Assembly: GCA_009779895.1 (NCBI GenBank)
Contig: WRBB01000020.1
Coordinates: 1-50,531, forward strand
From: Lachnospiraceae bacterium
GTDB lineage: Bacteria; Bacillota; Clostridia; Lachnospirales; Lachnospiraceae
Length of the DNA: 50,531 nucleotides
Direction: 5' to 3'
The translations under genes and the position numbers were made by a program. Each line of letters opens with the position of its first letter. Position 1 is the first letter of the stretch. Of this stretch, positions 9,698 to 19,500 are shown piece by piece. The notes beneath the pieces are model-generated. The model had not been told where the DNA came from. It searched no databases and was given only the letters and a program-made list of their open reading frames with translations.

Positions 9698-10189
9698 TTA
9701 AAAGGAGGTCAACTCATCATACAACAACTCCAAAGCATTTGTTACCGTACTTTCTCTATTTTGTAAGCGACTACCACAAAACCTACACTCCAAGACACTT
9801 TGGTGTCCATCTATATAACAACCGATATAAACCAAACCCACCGGTTTTTCAGGAGTGCCTCCATCCGGACCGGCAATGCCCGTGGCACTGATTCCCACTT
9901 GGCATCCGGCTGCCAGAGCCGCGCCTTTGGCCATCTCTAAAGCCGTTTCTTCACTCACAGCACCCCAACGCTCCAACGTTTCAGAACGAACGCCCAGCAA
10001 TTTCATCTTTGCTTCATTGGAATAGGTAATATATCCCTCCTGAAACACCTTTGATGCACCGGGAACATTCACAAGAGTTGCCCCTATCAATCCACCTGTA
10101 CAGGATTCTGCTGTGGTAATGTACCAATTTTTTCTTTTTAACAAATCAATGATTTTCACTTCCAAACCATAGTTTTCCACATGACACAT
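9698..10189 (-). CDS. CinA C-terminal-type protein (nicotinamide-nucleotide amidohydrolase)
   Basis: 163 residues, corresponding only to the C-terminal amidohydrolase domain of CinA (PncC/YgaD form). Signature TTAESCTGGLIGATLVNVPG at residues 25-44 contains the active-site serine; GISATGIAGPDGGTPEKPVG and YIGCYIDG follow. The family deamidates NMN to nicotinate mononucleotide in pyridine nucleotide salvage. The full two-domain CinA seen in many Bacillota is not present, so the COG1058 domain is either elsewhere or absent. It follows pgsA by 37 bases, a common order (rimO-pgsA-cinA). Start ATG at 10189 with AGGAGGGAGG upstream. Confidence 0.9.
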   Translation of the reverse strand: MCHVENYGLEVKIIDLLKRKNWYITTAESCTGGLIGATLVNVPGASKVFQEGYITYSNEAKMKLLGVRSETLERWGAVSEETALEMAKGAALAAGCQVGISATGIAGPDGGTPEKPVGLVYIGCYIDGHQSVLECRFCGSRLQNRESTVTNALELLYDELTSF

Positions 10190-10226
10190 ACTACAACCTC
10201 CCTCCTTTAGACATCAATGATAGCAC

Positions 10227-10769
10227 TTACCAGCCGCCTTGCGTAAGAACCTGCTTGTTTTTTATTACATAATCCAACAAAGAAACCACCGTCAAAACCA
10301 ACGCAATCCATACGGATATCTGACCGATGATGTTAAAAACACCACCCAAGTCCGCAATTAATACAATAATCATAATCATTTGGAATACTGTTTTAAACTT
10401 ACCCCAATAACTGGCTGCAATCACAATGCCACTATCTGAAGCCACCAAACGAAAACCACTAATGATAAACTCTCTGCTAATGATAATCACAACAATCCAA
10501 GATGACAACAGACCTAATTCAATCAAACAAATCATAGCCGCACACACCAACAACTTATCTGCCAACGGATCCATAAATTTCCCAAAATTGGTAATTAAAT
10601 TGTTCTTCCGTGCAATATGCCCATCTAAATAATCTGTAAAACTAGCAATACAAAACAAAGCCAAAGCAATCCATTTTCCTACACCCCCAAACAAATCCGT
10701 CAACATAAAAAATACAAAAAAGGGAATCATAATCACACGTAATACTGTTAATTTATTAGGTAGATTCAT
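10227..10769 (-). CDS. pgsA: CDP-diacylglycerol-glycerol-3-phosphate 3-phosphatidyltransferase
   Basis: Membrane enzyme that makes phosphatidylglycerophosphate, first step to phosphatidylglycerol and cardiolipin. 180 residues with the CDP-alcohol phosphatidyltransferase motif D-G-x2-A-R-x8-G-x3-D-x3-D, read as DGHIARKNNL-ITNFGKFMDPLAD (about residues 49-71). N-terminal MNLPNKLTVLRVIMIPFFVF is typical. About five hydrophobic helices are visible. It overlaps the end of rimO by 14 bases, indicating coupled translation. Confidence 0.95.
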   Translation of the reverse strand: MNLPNKLTVLRVIMIPFFVFFMLTDLFGGVGKWIALALFCIASFTDYLDGHIARKNNLITNFGKFMDPLADKLLVCAAMICLIELGLLSSWIVVIIISREFIISGFRLVASDSGIVIAASYWGKFKTVFQMIMIIVLIADLGGVFNIIGQISVWIALVLTVVSLLDYVIKNKQVLTQGGW

Positions 10770-12090
10770 CTTTTATTTCTCCTATCAAATCATAGTCCAT
10801 AGAACCACTCACAACAACCATCACAAAATCACCGGAAACCAAAACTGCATCTGTATGCACAAAAATCAATCCATCAATATTGGGGGCATCCCGATAGGTT
10901 CTACCAACATAAGCATCTTCATCAGCAACTTTACCCTCAATCATAACCAGTACTTCTTGCCCTATCATGGTTTTACCTTTTTCAAAAGCAATCTCTTGCT
11001 GCAATTCCATCAATTCGGCCTGCCGATTGCTTTTCACCGTTTCATCTATTTGATTTGGCATGGTTGCTGCCGGTGTATCTTCTTCTGGTGAATAAGTAAA
11101 TACGCCCAAACGGTCAAATTCCATCTTATCTACAAAATGCAACAAGGCTTCGTGTTGTGCTTGACTTTCCCCCGGAAAACCCGTGATTAAAGTAGTTCGC
11201 AAACAAATATCCGGTATTTCTTTCCGTAATGTATGCACCATTTTCTCAATCTCCGCCTTAGAGGTTTTACGTCCCATCCGCTTTAAAATCTCATCATCAG
11301 CATGTTGAATGGGAATATCCAAGTAATTACAAATTTTCTCTTCTTCTTTCATCACCTGAATCAGCTCTTGGGTAATCTCCTCCGGATAACAATACAATAT
11401 GCGAATCCAATCAAATCCATCCATCTGGCATAGGGCTTTTAAAAGCTGCGGTAAATGCTTTTCTCCGTATAAATCCACCCCATACAATGTTGTCTCCTGT
11501 GCAATCAAAATCAGCTCCCGCACCCCTTGTTTGGCAAGATAACTTGCTTCTTTGATTAATTTTTCTTTCGGAATGCTTCTAAAATTTCCTCTTACTTTCG
11601 GGATAATACAGTACGTACAATGCTTATCGCAACCCTCGGCAATCTTTAAATAAGCATAATGCCCACCTGTTGTTAACATACGTTCCGTCTCTACCTGTGG
11701 GTTTAAGTTTTCATCCGCAACTTCTAAAGAACTATGCCCTTTTAAAGCCTCATCTACCACATCTAAAATCTTATCATAGGTGGTGGTACCCAAAACAGCA
11801 TCCACCTCCGGTATTTCATCCATAATCTCTTGTTGATATCGCTGCGCCATGCAACCGCTTACGATGAGTGCCTTTAAATTTCCTGTTTCTTTCTGCTTTG
11901 CCATCGCCAAAATCTGCTCAATGCTTTCCTCTTTGGCATCTTGAATAAAACAACAGGTATTCACCACAATAATATCTGCTTCCGCCTCAAAATCTGTCAT
12001 GGTATAAGCTCTTTTGGACAATAAACCCAACATCACCTCTGCATCCACCAGATTCTTGTCACAGCCCAACGAAATAAATAATATCTTCAT
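10756..12090 (-). CDS. rimO: Ribosomal protein S12 methylthiotransferase RimO
   Basis: Radical SAM enzyme that adds a methylthio group to an aspartate of ribosomal protein S12. 444 residues in family order: UPF0004 domain with three cluster cysteines (C10, C46, C80 region: LGCDKN, VNTCCFI, SGCMAQ), radical SAM core with EGCDKHCTYCIIPKVRG, and a TRAM domain at the C-terminus (VMIEGKVADEDAYVGRTYRD). MKILFISLGCDKNLVDAE is the classic RimO start, distinguishing it from MiaB. First gene of the rimO-pgsA-cinA run. Confidence 0.96.
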   Translation of the reverse strand: MKILFISLGCDKNLVDAEVMLGLLSKRAYTMTDFEAEADIIVVNTCCFIQDAKEESIEQILAMAKQKETGNLKALIVSGCMAQRYQQEIMDEIPEVDAVLGTTTYDKILDVVDEALKGHSSLEVADENLNPQVETERMLTTGGHYAYLKIAEGCDKHCTYCIIPKVRGNFRSIPKEKLIKEASYLAKQGVRELILIAQETTLYGVDLYGEKHLPQLLKALCQMDGFDWIRILYCYPEEITQELIQVMKEEEKICNYLDIPIQHADDEILKRMGRKTSKAEIEKMVHTLRKEIPDICLRTTLITGFPGESQAQHEALLHFVDKMEFDRLGVFTYSPEEDTPAATMPNQIDETVKSNRQAELMELQQEIAFEKGKTMIGQEVLVMIEGKVADEDAYVGRTYRDAPNIDGLIFVHTDAVLVSGDFVMVVVSGSMDYDLIGEIKDEST

Positions 12091-12129
12091 CTTTTCTCCA
12101 TCGCCTTACATGTTCTCAATATAGTGAAA

Positions 12130-12170
12130 GACTGTTGTAAAATCTTGTTTTAGATTCTATTGCAACAGCC
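12130..12170 (-). terminator. Possible weak terminator between rpoZ and rimO
   Basis: GACTGTTG at 12130-12137 pairs with CAACAGCC at 12163-12170 (one G-U pair), with inner AATCT/AGATT pairing. On the minus strand only three Ts follow, so termination may be partial and rimO could be read from the gmk operon. Confidence 0.35.
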
Positions 12171-12189
12171 CCCGCTTATTTTTTTTATT

Positions 12190-12480
12190 TTATTCTTCCT
12201 TTGATGATTCCAATTCCACATCCGGAATCACTTCCGTATCTTCCACTGTATTCTCGGCAATAATCTTCAACTGCCCTTCATTTAATTCATCAATCGCCAC
12301 AGACAACGGTTTTTCTCCCGGTTTCGTGGACACAAGAGGCGCGTCCCCATTGATAATCTGCCTTGCCCGCTTTGAAGTGGCAAGCACGATAGAATACCGG
12401 CTGTTGACAATTTTTGTCTCGCCCTCTTCTATATCCTTATTTACTACTTTCATCAAATCCGTATAAGATGGATGCAACAT
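12190..12480 (-). CDS. rpoZ: RNA polymerase omega subunit
   Basis: Small subunit that helps assemble and stabilise RNA polymerase. About 96 residues; LHPSYTDLMKVVN, NSRYSIVLATSKRARQI and KPLSVAIDELNEGQL match the omega family (Rpb6-like fold). The C-terminal tail is acidic. The start is ATG at 12480, preceded by AAAGGAG; an in-frame GTG 21 bases earlier lies on the ribosome site. It starts 21 bases after gmk, the usual order in Bacillota. Confidence 0.93.
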   Translation of the reverse strand: MLHPSYTDLMKVVNKDIEEGETKIVNSRYSIVLATSKRARQIINGDAPLVSTKPGEKPLSVAIDELNEGQLKIIAENTVEDTEVIPDVELESSKEE

Positions 12481-12501
12481 AATATGCTTCTCCTTTCGCA
12501 C

Positions 12502-13134
12502 CTACGCCAAGCCTCGATTGGCCAAATCTTCTTTTGTTTTTTCGAGAAATGCTTGATTGCGAAAAACTCGAAAATGTTCACTTTTAATAATATTGTGCAT
12601 CTGCGTCACACAAGTTTCCAAATCATCATTGACCACCAAATAATCATAAGATTCCATCACTTCCGCCTCTTCAATGGCTCTTTGCATCCTGGATGCAATC
12701 ACTTCCGCAGACTCTGTACCACGGTTAATCAAACGCTCTTTTAAACAATCTGCCGTTGGCGTTGTCACAAACAACAACAAAGCATCCGGATAATCTTCTT
12801 TTACCTGTAGTGCCCCTTGGATTTCAATCTCTAAAATCACATCTTTGCCCGATGCCAACTGCTGGTTTACGTACGCCTTCGGTGTTCCATAATAATTTTC
12901 CACGTACCTAGCATACTCTATCAGCTCATTTTGTGCAATCATTTTCTCAAATTCAACCACTTCTTTGAAAAAATACTCCCGACCGTCTATTTCCCCTTTT
13001 CTGGGGTTCCTTGTCGTGGCAGAAACAGACAAAGCATACACATCTTCATATCGCTTCATCAACTCTTTCATCAACGTACCTTTTCCCGCTCCGGAAAATC
13101 CTGATACAACAATCAAAATACCTTTGTTTTGCAT
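12502..13134 (-). CDS. gmk: Guanylate kinase
   Basis: Phosphorylates GMP to GDP with ATP. 210 residues; P-loop VSGFSGAGKGTLM near the N-terminus, followed by the GMP-binding SVSATTRNPRKGEIDGREYF and YGTPKAYV, then RLINRGTESAEVIASRM in the lid. Length and motif spacing are normal. Sits between yicC and rpoZ. In many Bacillota remA lies between yicC and gmk; here only a 26-base gap is present, so remA is not at this locus. Confidence 0.96.
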   Translation of the reverse strand: MQNKGILIVVSGFSGAGKGTLMKELMKRYEDVYALSVSATTRNPRKGEIDGREYFFKEVVEFEKMIAQNELIEYARYVENYYGTPKAYVNQQLASGKDVILEIEIQGALQVKEDYPDALLLFVTTPTADCLKERLINRGTESAEVIASRMQRAIEEAEVMESYDYLVVNDDLETCVTQMHNIIKSEHFRVFRNQAFLEKTKEDLANRGLA

Positions 13135-13160
13135 AACCCATCCTTTACTATTTGATTTTT

Positions 13161-14036
13161 TTACTCTATATTTTGTATTTGCTCACGAATTTGTTCCACG
13201 CCTGTTTTTAAATGAATGCCCAAACCGGACACTTCTATATCATTGCATTTCGATAAAATTGTATTGGCCTCCCGGTTCATCTCCTGCGCGATAAAATCCA
13301 ACTTTCGCCCGATGCCATCTTCCTTTAAGGTTTCACGCATTTGTTCCATATGACTACGCAAGCGAACCGTTTCTTCATCTGTACAAATCTTATCGGCAAA
13401 CAAAACCACCTCCGATGCAATACGGTTTTCATCTAACTGATGGTCCGCCAGTACCTCCTTGATTTTAGCCTCCAGCTTATCACGATAAGCAGCAATGATT
13501 TCCGGTGAACGCAATGCAACATCTTTTACAACCAACTCCATCCGATCCAATTTTTCAAGCACATTTTCCTTTAAATGCGCTCCCTCTCGCTCTTTTGTCT
13601 CAATGAATTTTTCCAAAGCTTTTTCTACCGCTTCTTTCAAACCGGACCACAACGCTGCGTCATCCACCTCTTGTTCTTCCATAGAAAATATTTCCGGATA
13701 GCGGGATAAATGAGATACCCGAATATCATTTTCCAAAGAAAAGGCTGTGCTCATTTGTTTCAAAAGATTTAAATACTCTTTTGCTAAAGCCTCGTTGTAC
13801 TTCAAGCTCTGTGCATTTTCAGCTAAATTTTCATAATTAACAAACAAATCAACCTTACCACGAGTTAAGCGTTTTTTTACCAGATTTCTGATTTTTGTTT
13901 CAAATTGATTCAACACCCTTGGCAGGCGAACATTTAAGTCTAAGTAACGATGATTGACCCCTTTTAACTCTATCGTAAATCTACAAGTACTTTTTTGCAA
14001 TTCATATCTACCATATCCGGTCATGCTTCTGATCAT
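13161..14036 (-). CDS. yicC: YicC family endoribonuclease-like protein
   Basis: About 291 residues with N-terminal MIRSMTGYGRYE (YicC_N) and C-terminal IASEVVLFADKICTDEETVR plus IGRKLDFIAQEMNREANTI (DUF1732), the two signature blocks of the family. YicC/YloC proteins have been shown to act as ribonucleases and affect small RNA stability; here that role is by homology. ATG at 14036 follows GGGAGGTG. First gene of the yicC-gmk-rpoZ run, with its own promoter, divergent from msrC. Confidence 0.93.
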   Translation of the reverse strand: MIRSMTGYGRYELQKSTCRFTIELKGVNHRYLDLNVRLPRVLNQFETKIRNLVKKRLTRGKVDLFVNYENLAENAQSLKYNEALAKEYLNLLKQMSTAFSLENDIRVSHLSRYPEIFSMEEQEVDDAALWSGLKEAVEKALEKFIETKEREGAHLKENVLEKLDRMELVVKDVALRSPEIIAAYRDKLEAKIKEVLADHQLDENRIASEVVLFADKICTDEETVRLRSHMEQMRETLKEDGIGRKLDFIAQEMNREANTILSKCNDIEVSGLGIHLKTGVEQIREQIQNIE

Positions 14037-14060
14037 GATAACACCTCCCAATCTTTATTC

Positions 14061-14089
14061 AGTATAAACCTTTTCACAGGATTGGGCAA
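14061..14089 (-). promoter_or_regulatory. Promoter of yicC-gmk-rpoZ
   Basis: Minus strand: -35 TTGCCC (14084-14089), 17-base spacer, -10 TATACT (14061-14066), 25 bases before the yicC ATG. Overlaps the divergent msrC promoter. Confidence 0.6.
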
Positions 14090-14111
14090 CAACAATCAAA
14101 TGTGTTATACT
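14082..14111 (+). promoter_or_regulatory. Promoter of msrC-rqcH
   Basis: -35 TTGGGC (14082-14087), 18-base spacer, -10 TATACT (14106-14111), 46 bases before the msrC ATG. Its -35 overlaps the opposing yicC -35, so the two promoters may compete. Confidence 0.55.
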
Positions 14112-14157
14112 TATTTTCGAACACAATGTTTGAAAAGAAAGGATTTTTACATTAAAG

Positions 14158-14640
14158 ATGAAAGAAAAATATAAATTGCTCCATGAACAATTGATAGCTC
14201 TCATGGAAGGGGAAAAAAATTTCATTACGATTCTCTCCAATGCCGCCGCATTACTAAACGAAACGTTGGAACACATTAATTGGGTTGGCTTTTATTTGTA
14301 TGACAAAGAAAAAAACGAACTTTTTTTAGGTCCTTTTCAAGGCAAGCCTGCTTGCACCCATATTCCCATGAATCAAGGTGTTTGTGGTACATCTGCTTAT
14401 CAGCAGAAGACCTTGCGCGTTGAAAATGTACATCATTTCAAAGGACATATTGCTTGTGATAGTGCCAGCAATTCCGAAATTGTTTTGCCCATTATAATAA
14501 AAGGAACTTTATTTGGTGTACTTGATATTGATTCACCACAATTGAATCGCTTTGATGAAGTAGACCAAACCTATTTAGAAAAATTTGTACATACCTTAGA
14601 AACCATATTGAATCAGAGTGATTTTGTATCATTTTTTTAG
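14158..14640 (+). CDS. msrC: Free methionine-(R)-sulfoxide reductase (GAF domain)
   Basis: 160-residue single GAF domain. INWVGFYLYD, GPFQGKPACTHIPMNQGVCG and HIACDSASNSEIVLPI match fRMsr enzymes, which reduce free methionine R-sulfoxide. Cys66, Cys76 and Cys100 have the spacing (10 and 24) of the three catalytic cysteines of the E. coli enzyme, so it should be active. Cytoplasmic, repairs oxidised methionine. 15 bases before rqcH on the same strand, probably cotranscribed. The gene symbol follows E. coli usage. Confidence 0.92.
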   Translation: MKEKYKLLHEQLIALMEGEKNFITILSNAAALLNETLEHINWVGFYLYDKEKNELFLGPFQGKPACTHIPMNQGVCGTSAYQQKTLRVENVHHFKGHIACDSASNSEIVLPIIIKGTLFGVLDIDSPQLNRFDEVDQTYLEKFVHTLETILNQSDFVSFF

Positions 14641-14655
14641 AAAGAAGGAAAGCAC

Positions 14656-16398
14656 ATGGCTTTTGACGGAATTGTAATCGCAAACTTGGTGCATGAGTTT
14701 CAAAAAGAACTTTTAAACGGGCGCATTGCTAAAATCGCGCAACCGGAAACGGATGAACTACTACTGACAATCAAAGGACCTCATGGACAAAGACGCCTGT
14801 CTATCTCTGCCAACGCCTCTTTGCCCCTGATTTACCTTACACAAAACAATAAACCCAGCCCCATGACCGCGCCCAATTTTTGTATGCTTTTGAGAAAACA
14901 CATTGGCAGCGGTCGTATCATTCAGATAGAACAACCTAAATTGGAGCGTATCATTGATTTTACCATCGAGCACCGCAATGACCTTGGTGATTTGTGTCAA
15001 AAAAAACTGATTGTCGAAATTATGGGCAAACACAGCAACATTATTTTCTGTGAAAACAATGGCAACATTGTAGATAGCATCAAACATATCTCTTCCCATA
15101 CAAGCTCTGTCCGAGAAGTACTACCCGGACGAAGGTATTTCATCCCTGACACAATGAAAAAGCAAGACCCTTTGAGCATCCAACCAAAAGATTTCATCCC
15201 TACTCTAATGGAGAAATCCCTACCCTTGGCAAAGAGTATTTATACCACATTTACCGGTGTAAGCCCCATTGTAGCAGAAGAAATCTGCTATCTGGCTGGC
15301 ATAGATTCCAATGTAAGTTTTCAGGAATTGTCTGAAGATATCAAAGCCCATATTTGGAATCAATTCCAAATTTTCTTTGGCAATGTAACAAAACACAACT
15401 TTCAACCTACCATCTACTATCAAGATACTATACCAACCGAGTTTTCTGCGCTTCCCTTATCCCATTTTTCCGGGTATGAAACAAAAACATTTACCTCACC
15501 CTCTCAAATGGCAGAAACATATTATGCAACAAAAAGTATCGTGACCAGAATTCGCCAAAAATCTACGGATTTACGCCAGGTTGTCCAAAGGGCACAGGCA
15601 CGAAATCGTAAAAAATATGATTTACAATTAAAGCAACTAAAAGATACCGAAAGTCAAGACAAAAATCGTATTTATGGTGAGTTAATCAATACATACGGCT
15701 ACCATTTGGAACCGGGTGCAAAACATTTAGAAGCTGAAAATTATTATGATGATAACAAAATCATAAACATCCCCCTTGATCCACAAAAAACACCACAAGA
15801 AAATGCCAATCGTTATTTTGAAAAGTACAATAAACAAAAACGCACCTTTCAAGCACTCTCTCAATTGATTGAAGAAACTAAGGATGAAATTGTCTATTTG
15901 GATTCCATCAACAATGCCTTGGAAATTGCCACAACAGAAGAGGATTTGGCTGAAATCAAAGAAGAATTGACACGTGCCGCATACATGCGCCGAAAGTTTA
16001 CAAAAAAGAAAGAAACAATCAAAAGCAAACCACTGCACTATATCTCCGGTGACGGCTATCATATGTATGTAGGCAAAAACAATCTGCAAAACGATCAATT
16101 GACCTTTGGTTTTGCCACAGGTAATGACTGGTGGTTTCACGCCAAAGGCGCACCCGGATCCCATGTGATTTTAAAAATCCATAACAATAACAAAGTGCCC
16201 AATCGTACTTTTGAGGAGGCCGGCAAACTGGCTGCTTATTACTCCGCTTTACGCGGCAATGAAAAAGCGGAAATTGATTATGCAGAGAAAAAACACATAA
16301 AAAAACCCAAAGGCGGAAAACCGGGATTTGTTATTTATCACAGCAATTATTCTCTGGTCATCGACAGTGACATTCGCAACATAACGCAAATTTTCTAA
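14656..16398 (+). CDS. rqcH: Rqc2 homolog RqcH (NFACT/FbpA family)
   Basis: 580 residues: NFACT-N domain from MAFDGIVIANLVHEF with RRLSISANASLPLIYLT, a helix-hairpin-helix region, a long coiled coil (about residues 290-450) and the C-terminal NFACT-R domain with DWWFHAKGAPGSHVIL. In Bacillota RqcH binds obstructed 50S subunits and recruits tRNA-Ala to add alanine tails, marking stalled chains for degradation. The older name is fibronectin-binding protein FbpA; no signal peptide is present, consistent with the ribosome role. ATG at 14656 follows GAAGGAA. Confidence 0.95.
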   Translation: MAFDGIVIANLVHEFQKELLNGRIAKIAQPETDELLLTIKGPHGQRRLSISANASLPLIYLTQNNKPSPMTAPNFCMLLRKHIGSGRIIQIEQPKLERIIDFTIEHRNDLGDLCQKKLIVEIMGKHSNIIFCENNGNIVDSIKHISSHTSSVREVLPGRRYFIPDTMKKQDPLSIQPKDFIPTLMEKSLPLAKSIYTTFTGVSPIVAEEICYLAGIDSNVSFQELSEDIKAHIWNQFQIFFGNVTKHNFQPTIYYQDTIPTEFSALPLSHFSGYETKTFTSPSQMAETYYATKSIVTRIRQKSTDLRQVVQRAQARNRKKYDLQLKQLKDTESQDKNRIYGELINTYGYHLEPGAKHLEAENYYDDNKIINIPLDPQKTPQENANRYFEKYNKQKRTFQALSQLIEETKDEIVYLDSINNALEIATTEEDLAEIKEELTRAAYMRRKFTKKKETIKSKPLHYISGDGYHMYVGKNNLQNDQLTFGFATGNDWWFHAKGAPGSHVILKIHNNNKVPNRTFEEAGKLAAYYSALRGNEKAEIDYAEKKHIKKPKGGKPGFVIYHSNYSLVIDSDIRNITQIF

Positions 16399-16450
16399 TA
16401 TAAATTTAATTTCGAAATTATAAACAATTATAAATATTTTATGAAATACC

Positions 16451-16479
16451 TTTAGGCTTTTGCAAAAATGTGTTAAAAT
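16451..16479 (+). promoter_or_regulatory. Promoter of the cell-wall hydrolase gene
   Basis: -35 TTTAGG (16451-16456), 17-base spacer, -10 TAAAAT (16474-16479). Transcription would start near 16486, which places the ATG at 16483 off the message and supports the start at 16531. Confidence 0.45.
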
Positions 16480-16530
16480 AAGATGTTCAGAAAACTTGAA
16501 ATTGTTTCAAAAAGGAGTATTTTAGCCATT

Positions 16531-19500
16531 ATGTATACACTAAAAAAACGTTTATCCGGACTATTGGTTTTACTTTTAGTCCTCTCTTTGAGTTTCCCGG
16601 CCTTTGCGGAGGAACGGTTTTCCCAAGGGGATGATACAAGCTCTTCCTATGAAGTAACAAATGAAAACTCAGATTTTTCTCTTGCAGATTTGGAAAGAGA
16701 AACAGAACACACATCTTTGGACTTTGAAGAACACGGAGATTCTGCGTGCTGTACCACAGAAGATGATACAGATACAGAACCCACTGACCTTGATTTAGAA
16801 GAGGCCCTTCTCGACTTTGTTTTCATTGATGAACAAAGCGTCCACATTCTGGAAGAACAGCATATTGCCATTGGTTTTGCTGATGAAACATTGGAAATCA
16901 CATCAGCTACTTTGTACGCCCGTTCAACCGTTACGTATGAACAACTTGTTTTTCATGTTACAAATATTGTGGGATCCGGTCTGCTTTTTTCCATTGACCA
17001 TAGCACCCATCAAATGGAAGATGAAATCTTACTGGAAAGCATAGATTATACCGTGGACGGAGACGATGAAATATTCAGTCTTATTTTTACTGACCATGGC
17101 ATTGATGCCAGCTACCGGATTACCCTTGTCGGAGAAACAGATTCTACCGACATCAGCATTCATAGTATCAATGAAGCCGGAGCTGCCGTATTTGAAATCA
17201 CTGATTTAGAAAACCTGGAAGATTCTTTGGAAGATATTTTGCAACTGGTTGATCCTGATTTGGATGAATATGATTTGGTTTTTCGTCAAGAAAATGAATT
17301 GGTTGAAGCAATCACTGATATCACACCATTTGCTGCTGCCGGTCAAATAGAATCTTCTGCTGCCGAAATCATTCCGCTTGCCAGTGATATTGTCATCGTC
17401 GTAAGTGCCGGGCACTGCAGAACCCACCCAGGTGCGCATAGTCCGTCCCATTTGGGCACTCCCGTTTTACATGAATACCAACTAAATTGGGAAGTTGCCG
17501 GAATCATTGTAACAGAACTAAACCGCCATGCCGGCGTTCGTGCATATCGTGATCGGTCTGCAATTCAATGCGCCTTTCCGGGTCACAACACCTCTCATTG
17601 TGTCACCCAACGTATACACAATGCACGTAGCCAACGTGGTGCCGATGTTTTTGTAGACATTCACTTTAATGCCGGCGGAGGTACCGGTGCGGAAGTATTT
17701 TATCCAAATAACAGTGTAAATCGAAGAATTCACGAAGAGGGCCGCGAATTGGCCACTGATATTGTCAATCGATTAGCCGGTTTGGGTTTGCACAACCGTG
17801 GTGCCAAAACATGGAATAACACATGGGGTGCCACTGACAACCAGGGTCGCCCTCTTGATTTTCTGGCAACAAATCGCATTGCCAAAGAACTTGGGATGGT
17901 TGGTATTCTGGTTGAAAGTGCCTTTTTGGATCACCCAAATGATGTGGCACGACTTCGAAATCCGCAATTCCGCCGTGATATTGCTTTGGCCATCGCTGCC
18001 GGAATTGTAAATACATATGGATTACGTATTGCCACAGCTCCGCAAGTAAGAATCATAAATCAAAATGACTTTACCGGAACAGCTGAAATCCGTTATTCCG
18101 GTTTTAATGGCGGTGATATTGTTCGCATTTGGAGCGAAGCAAACAATCAAAATGATATGCGCAGTTTTACCGTACCTGCATCCGGTGCCGGAACCATAGA
18201 CTTCCGCATCCAAGATTTTCAAAATCGCCGTGGAACTTTTCTGATTCAAGTTATGCGCAACGGAAATGCCGTTCATAACAGTACATTCCATATCACAAAC
18301 CCCGCTGCAACACTAACCGCACGGGACAGTGACGGCACCCAACGCAATTTTGTTTTGGAATTGACTTTTCAAGAGGTACCTGTGGGCATTACACGCGTAC
18401 AGATTCCTGTTTGGACCAATCCAAACCAAAACGATATCCAATGGTATGATGCAACACGCGTAGGCAATACAAATACTTGGCGTACCACAGCCAATATCAG
18501 CAACCATCGGTTGGCCGGACGTTATACTGCCCATGCATGGGTCACTATGTCAAATGGAATCAATCGTTTTGTGGCCGGAACATTTTTTGATGTAGCTCCA
18601 ACTACCGTTGGTTCTATGCAAGTAAGAAACATAAATCAAAATGCCGGAACTTTTGATGTGGTTTTGGAGAACCTCCAAAGCCCTTCCGGGATTAATCGCA
18701 TCAATATAGGGGTTTGGAGCCAAGCTAATCAAAATGATCTGCGTTGGTATACCGGCGTACGTCAGCCAAATGGTAGCTTCCGAATCGCCGTTAACATCGC
18801 AAACCACAATTTTAACCGTGGTACCTATCATATTCATGCACATATTACTGCCGGAAATGGTCACCTTGTTGTGCGAGGCATTACACACCATGTCACTATG
18901 CCACGTACCAATGTTATCACCCGTGACACCAACGGCCGTGAAACTATCTTTGCCCTTAGTACCGTAAATACTGCAGCACTCGGTCCTATGCGTTCTGTTC
19001 AATTTGCTGTATGGACAGAAGCAAACAATCAAACGGATTTAAGATGGATCAATGCGACACGAAATTCAAACGGATTGTGGGAAGCAAACGCTGATGTGCG
19101 TCATTTCAACGGTTGGGGACGCCATCTGGTACACGCTTGGGGCGTAAATAACAGTGGACAACGTGTCTTTATTGGAGGAAGTCATTTTAATGTAACCGCA
19201 CCACAAGTAAATAGAATCGCAATACAACCCTCAAATCATACACAGGGTCCCGGTACCTTTGGCATTGTTTTGGATGATATCGATTCTGCTTCCGGTGTCA
19301 GCCGAATTGATGTAGCCGCATGGAGCCAAAATAACCAAGGAGACTTGGTCTGGACACGTGCTACACGGCGGGCAAACGGAGGTTATGTCGCCAATTTTAA
19401 TGTGGCCAACCACAATTTCAATTCCGGACGCTTTCACATCCATGCCCATATCATTACGGGCAACGGCAACCGAATCGTACGTGGCACCACACAAATGGTA

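Noticed and set aside
14055-14276. Minus-strand 73-codon frame over the msrC start
   Set aside because: It overlaps divergent promoters and the start of msrC and has no ribosome site.
16483-16530. Upstream ATG of the cell-wall hydrolase
   Set aside because: It lies at or before the predicted transcription start; a clean signal peptide begins at 16531 with AGGAG upstream.
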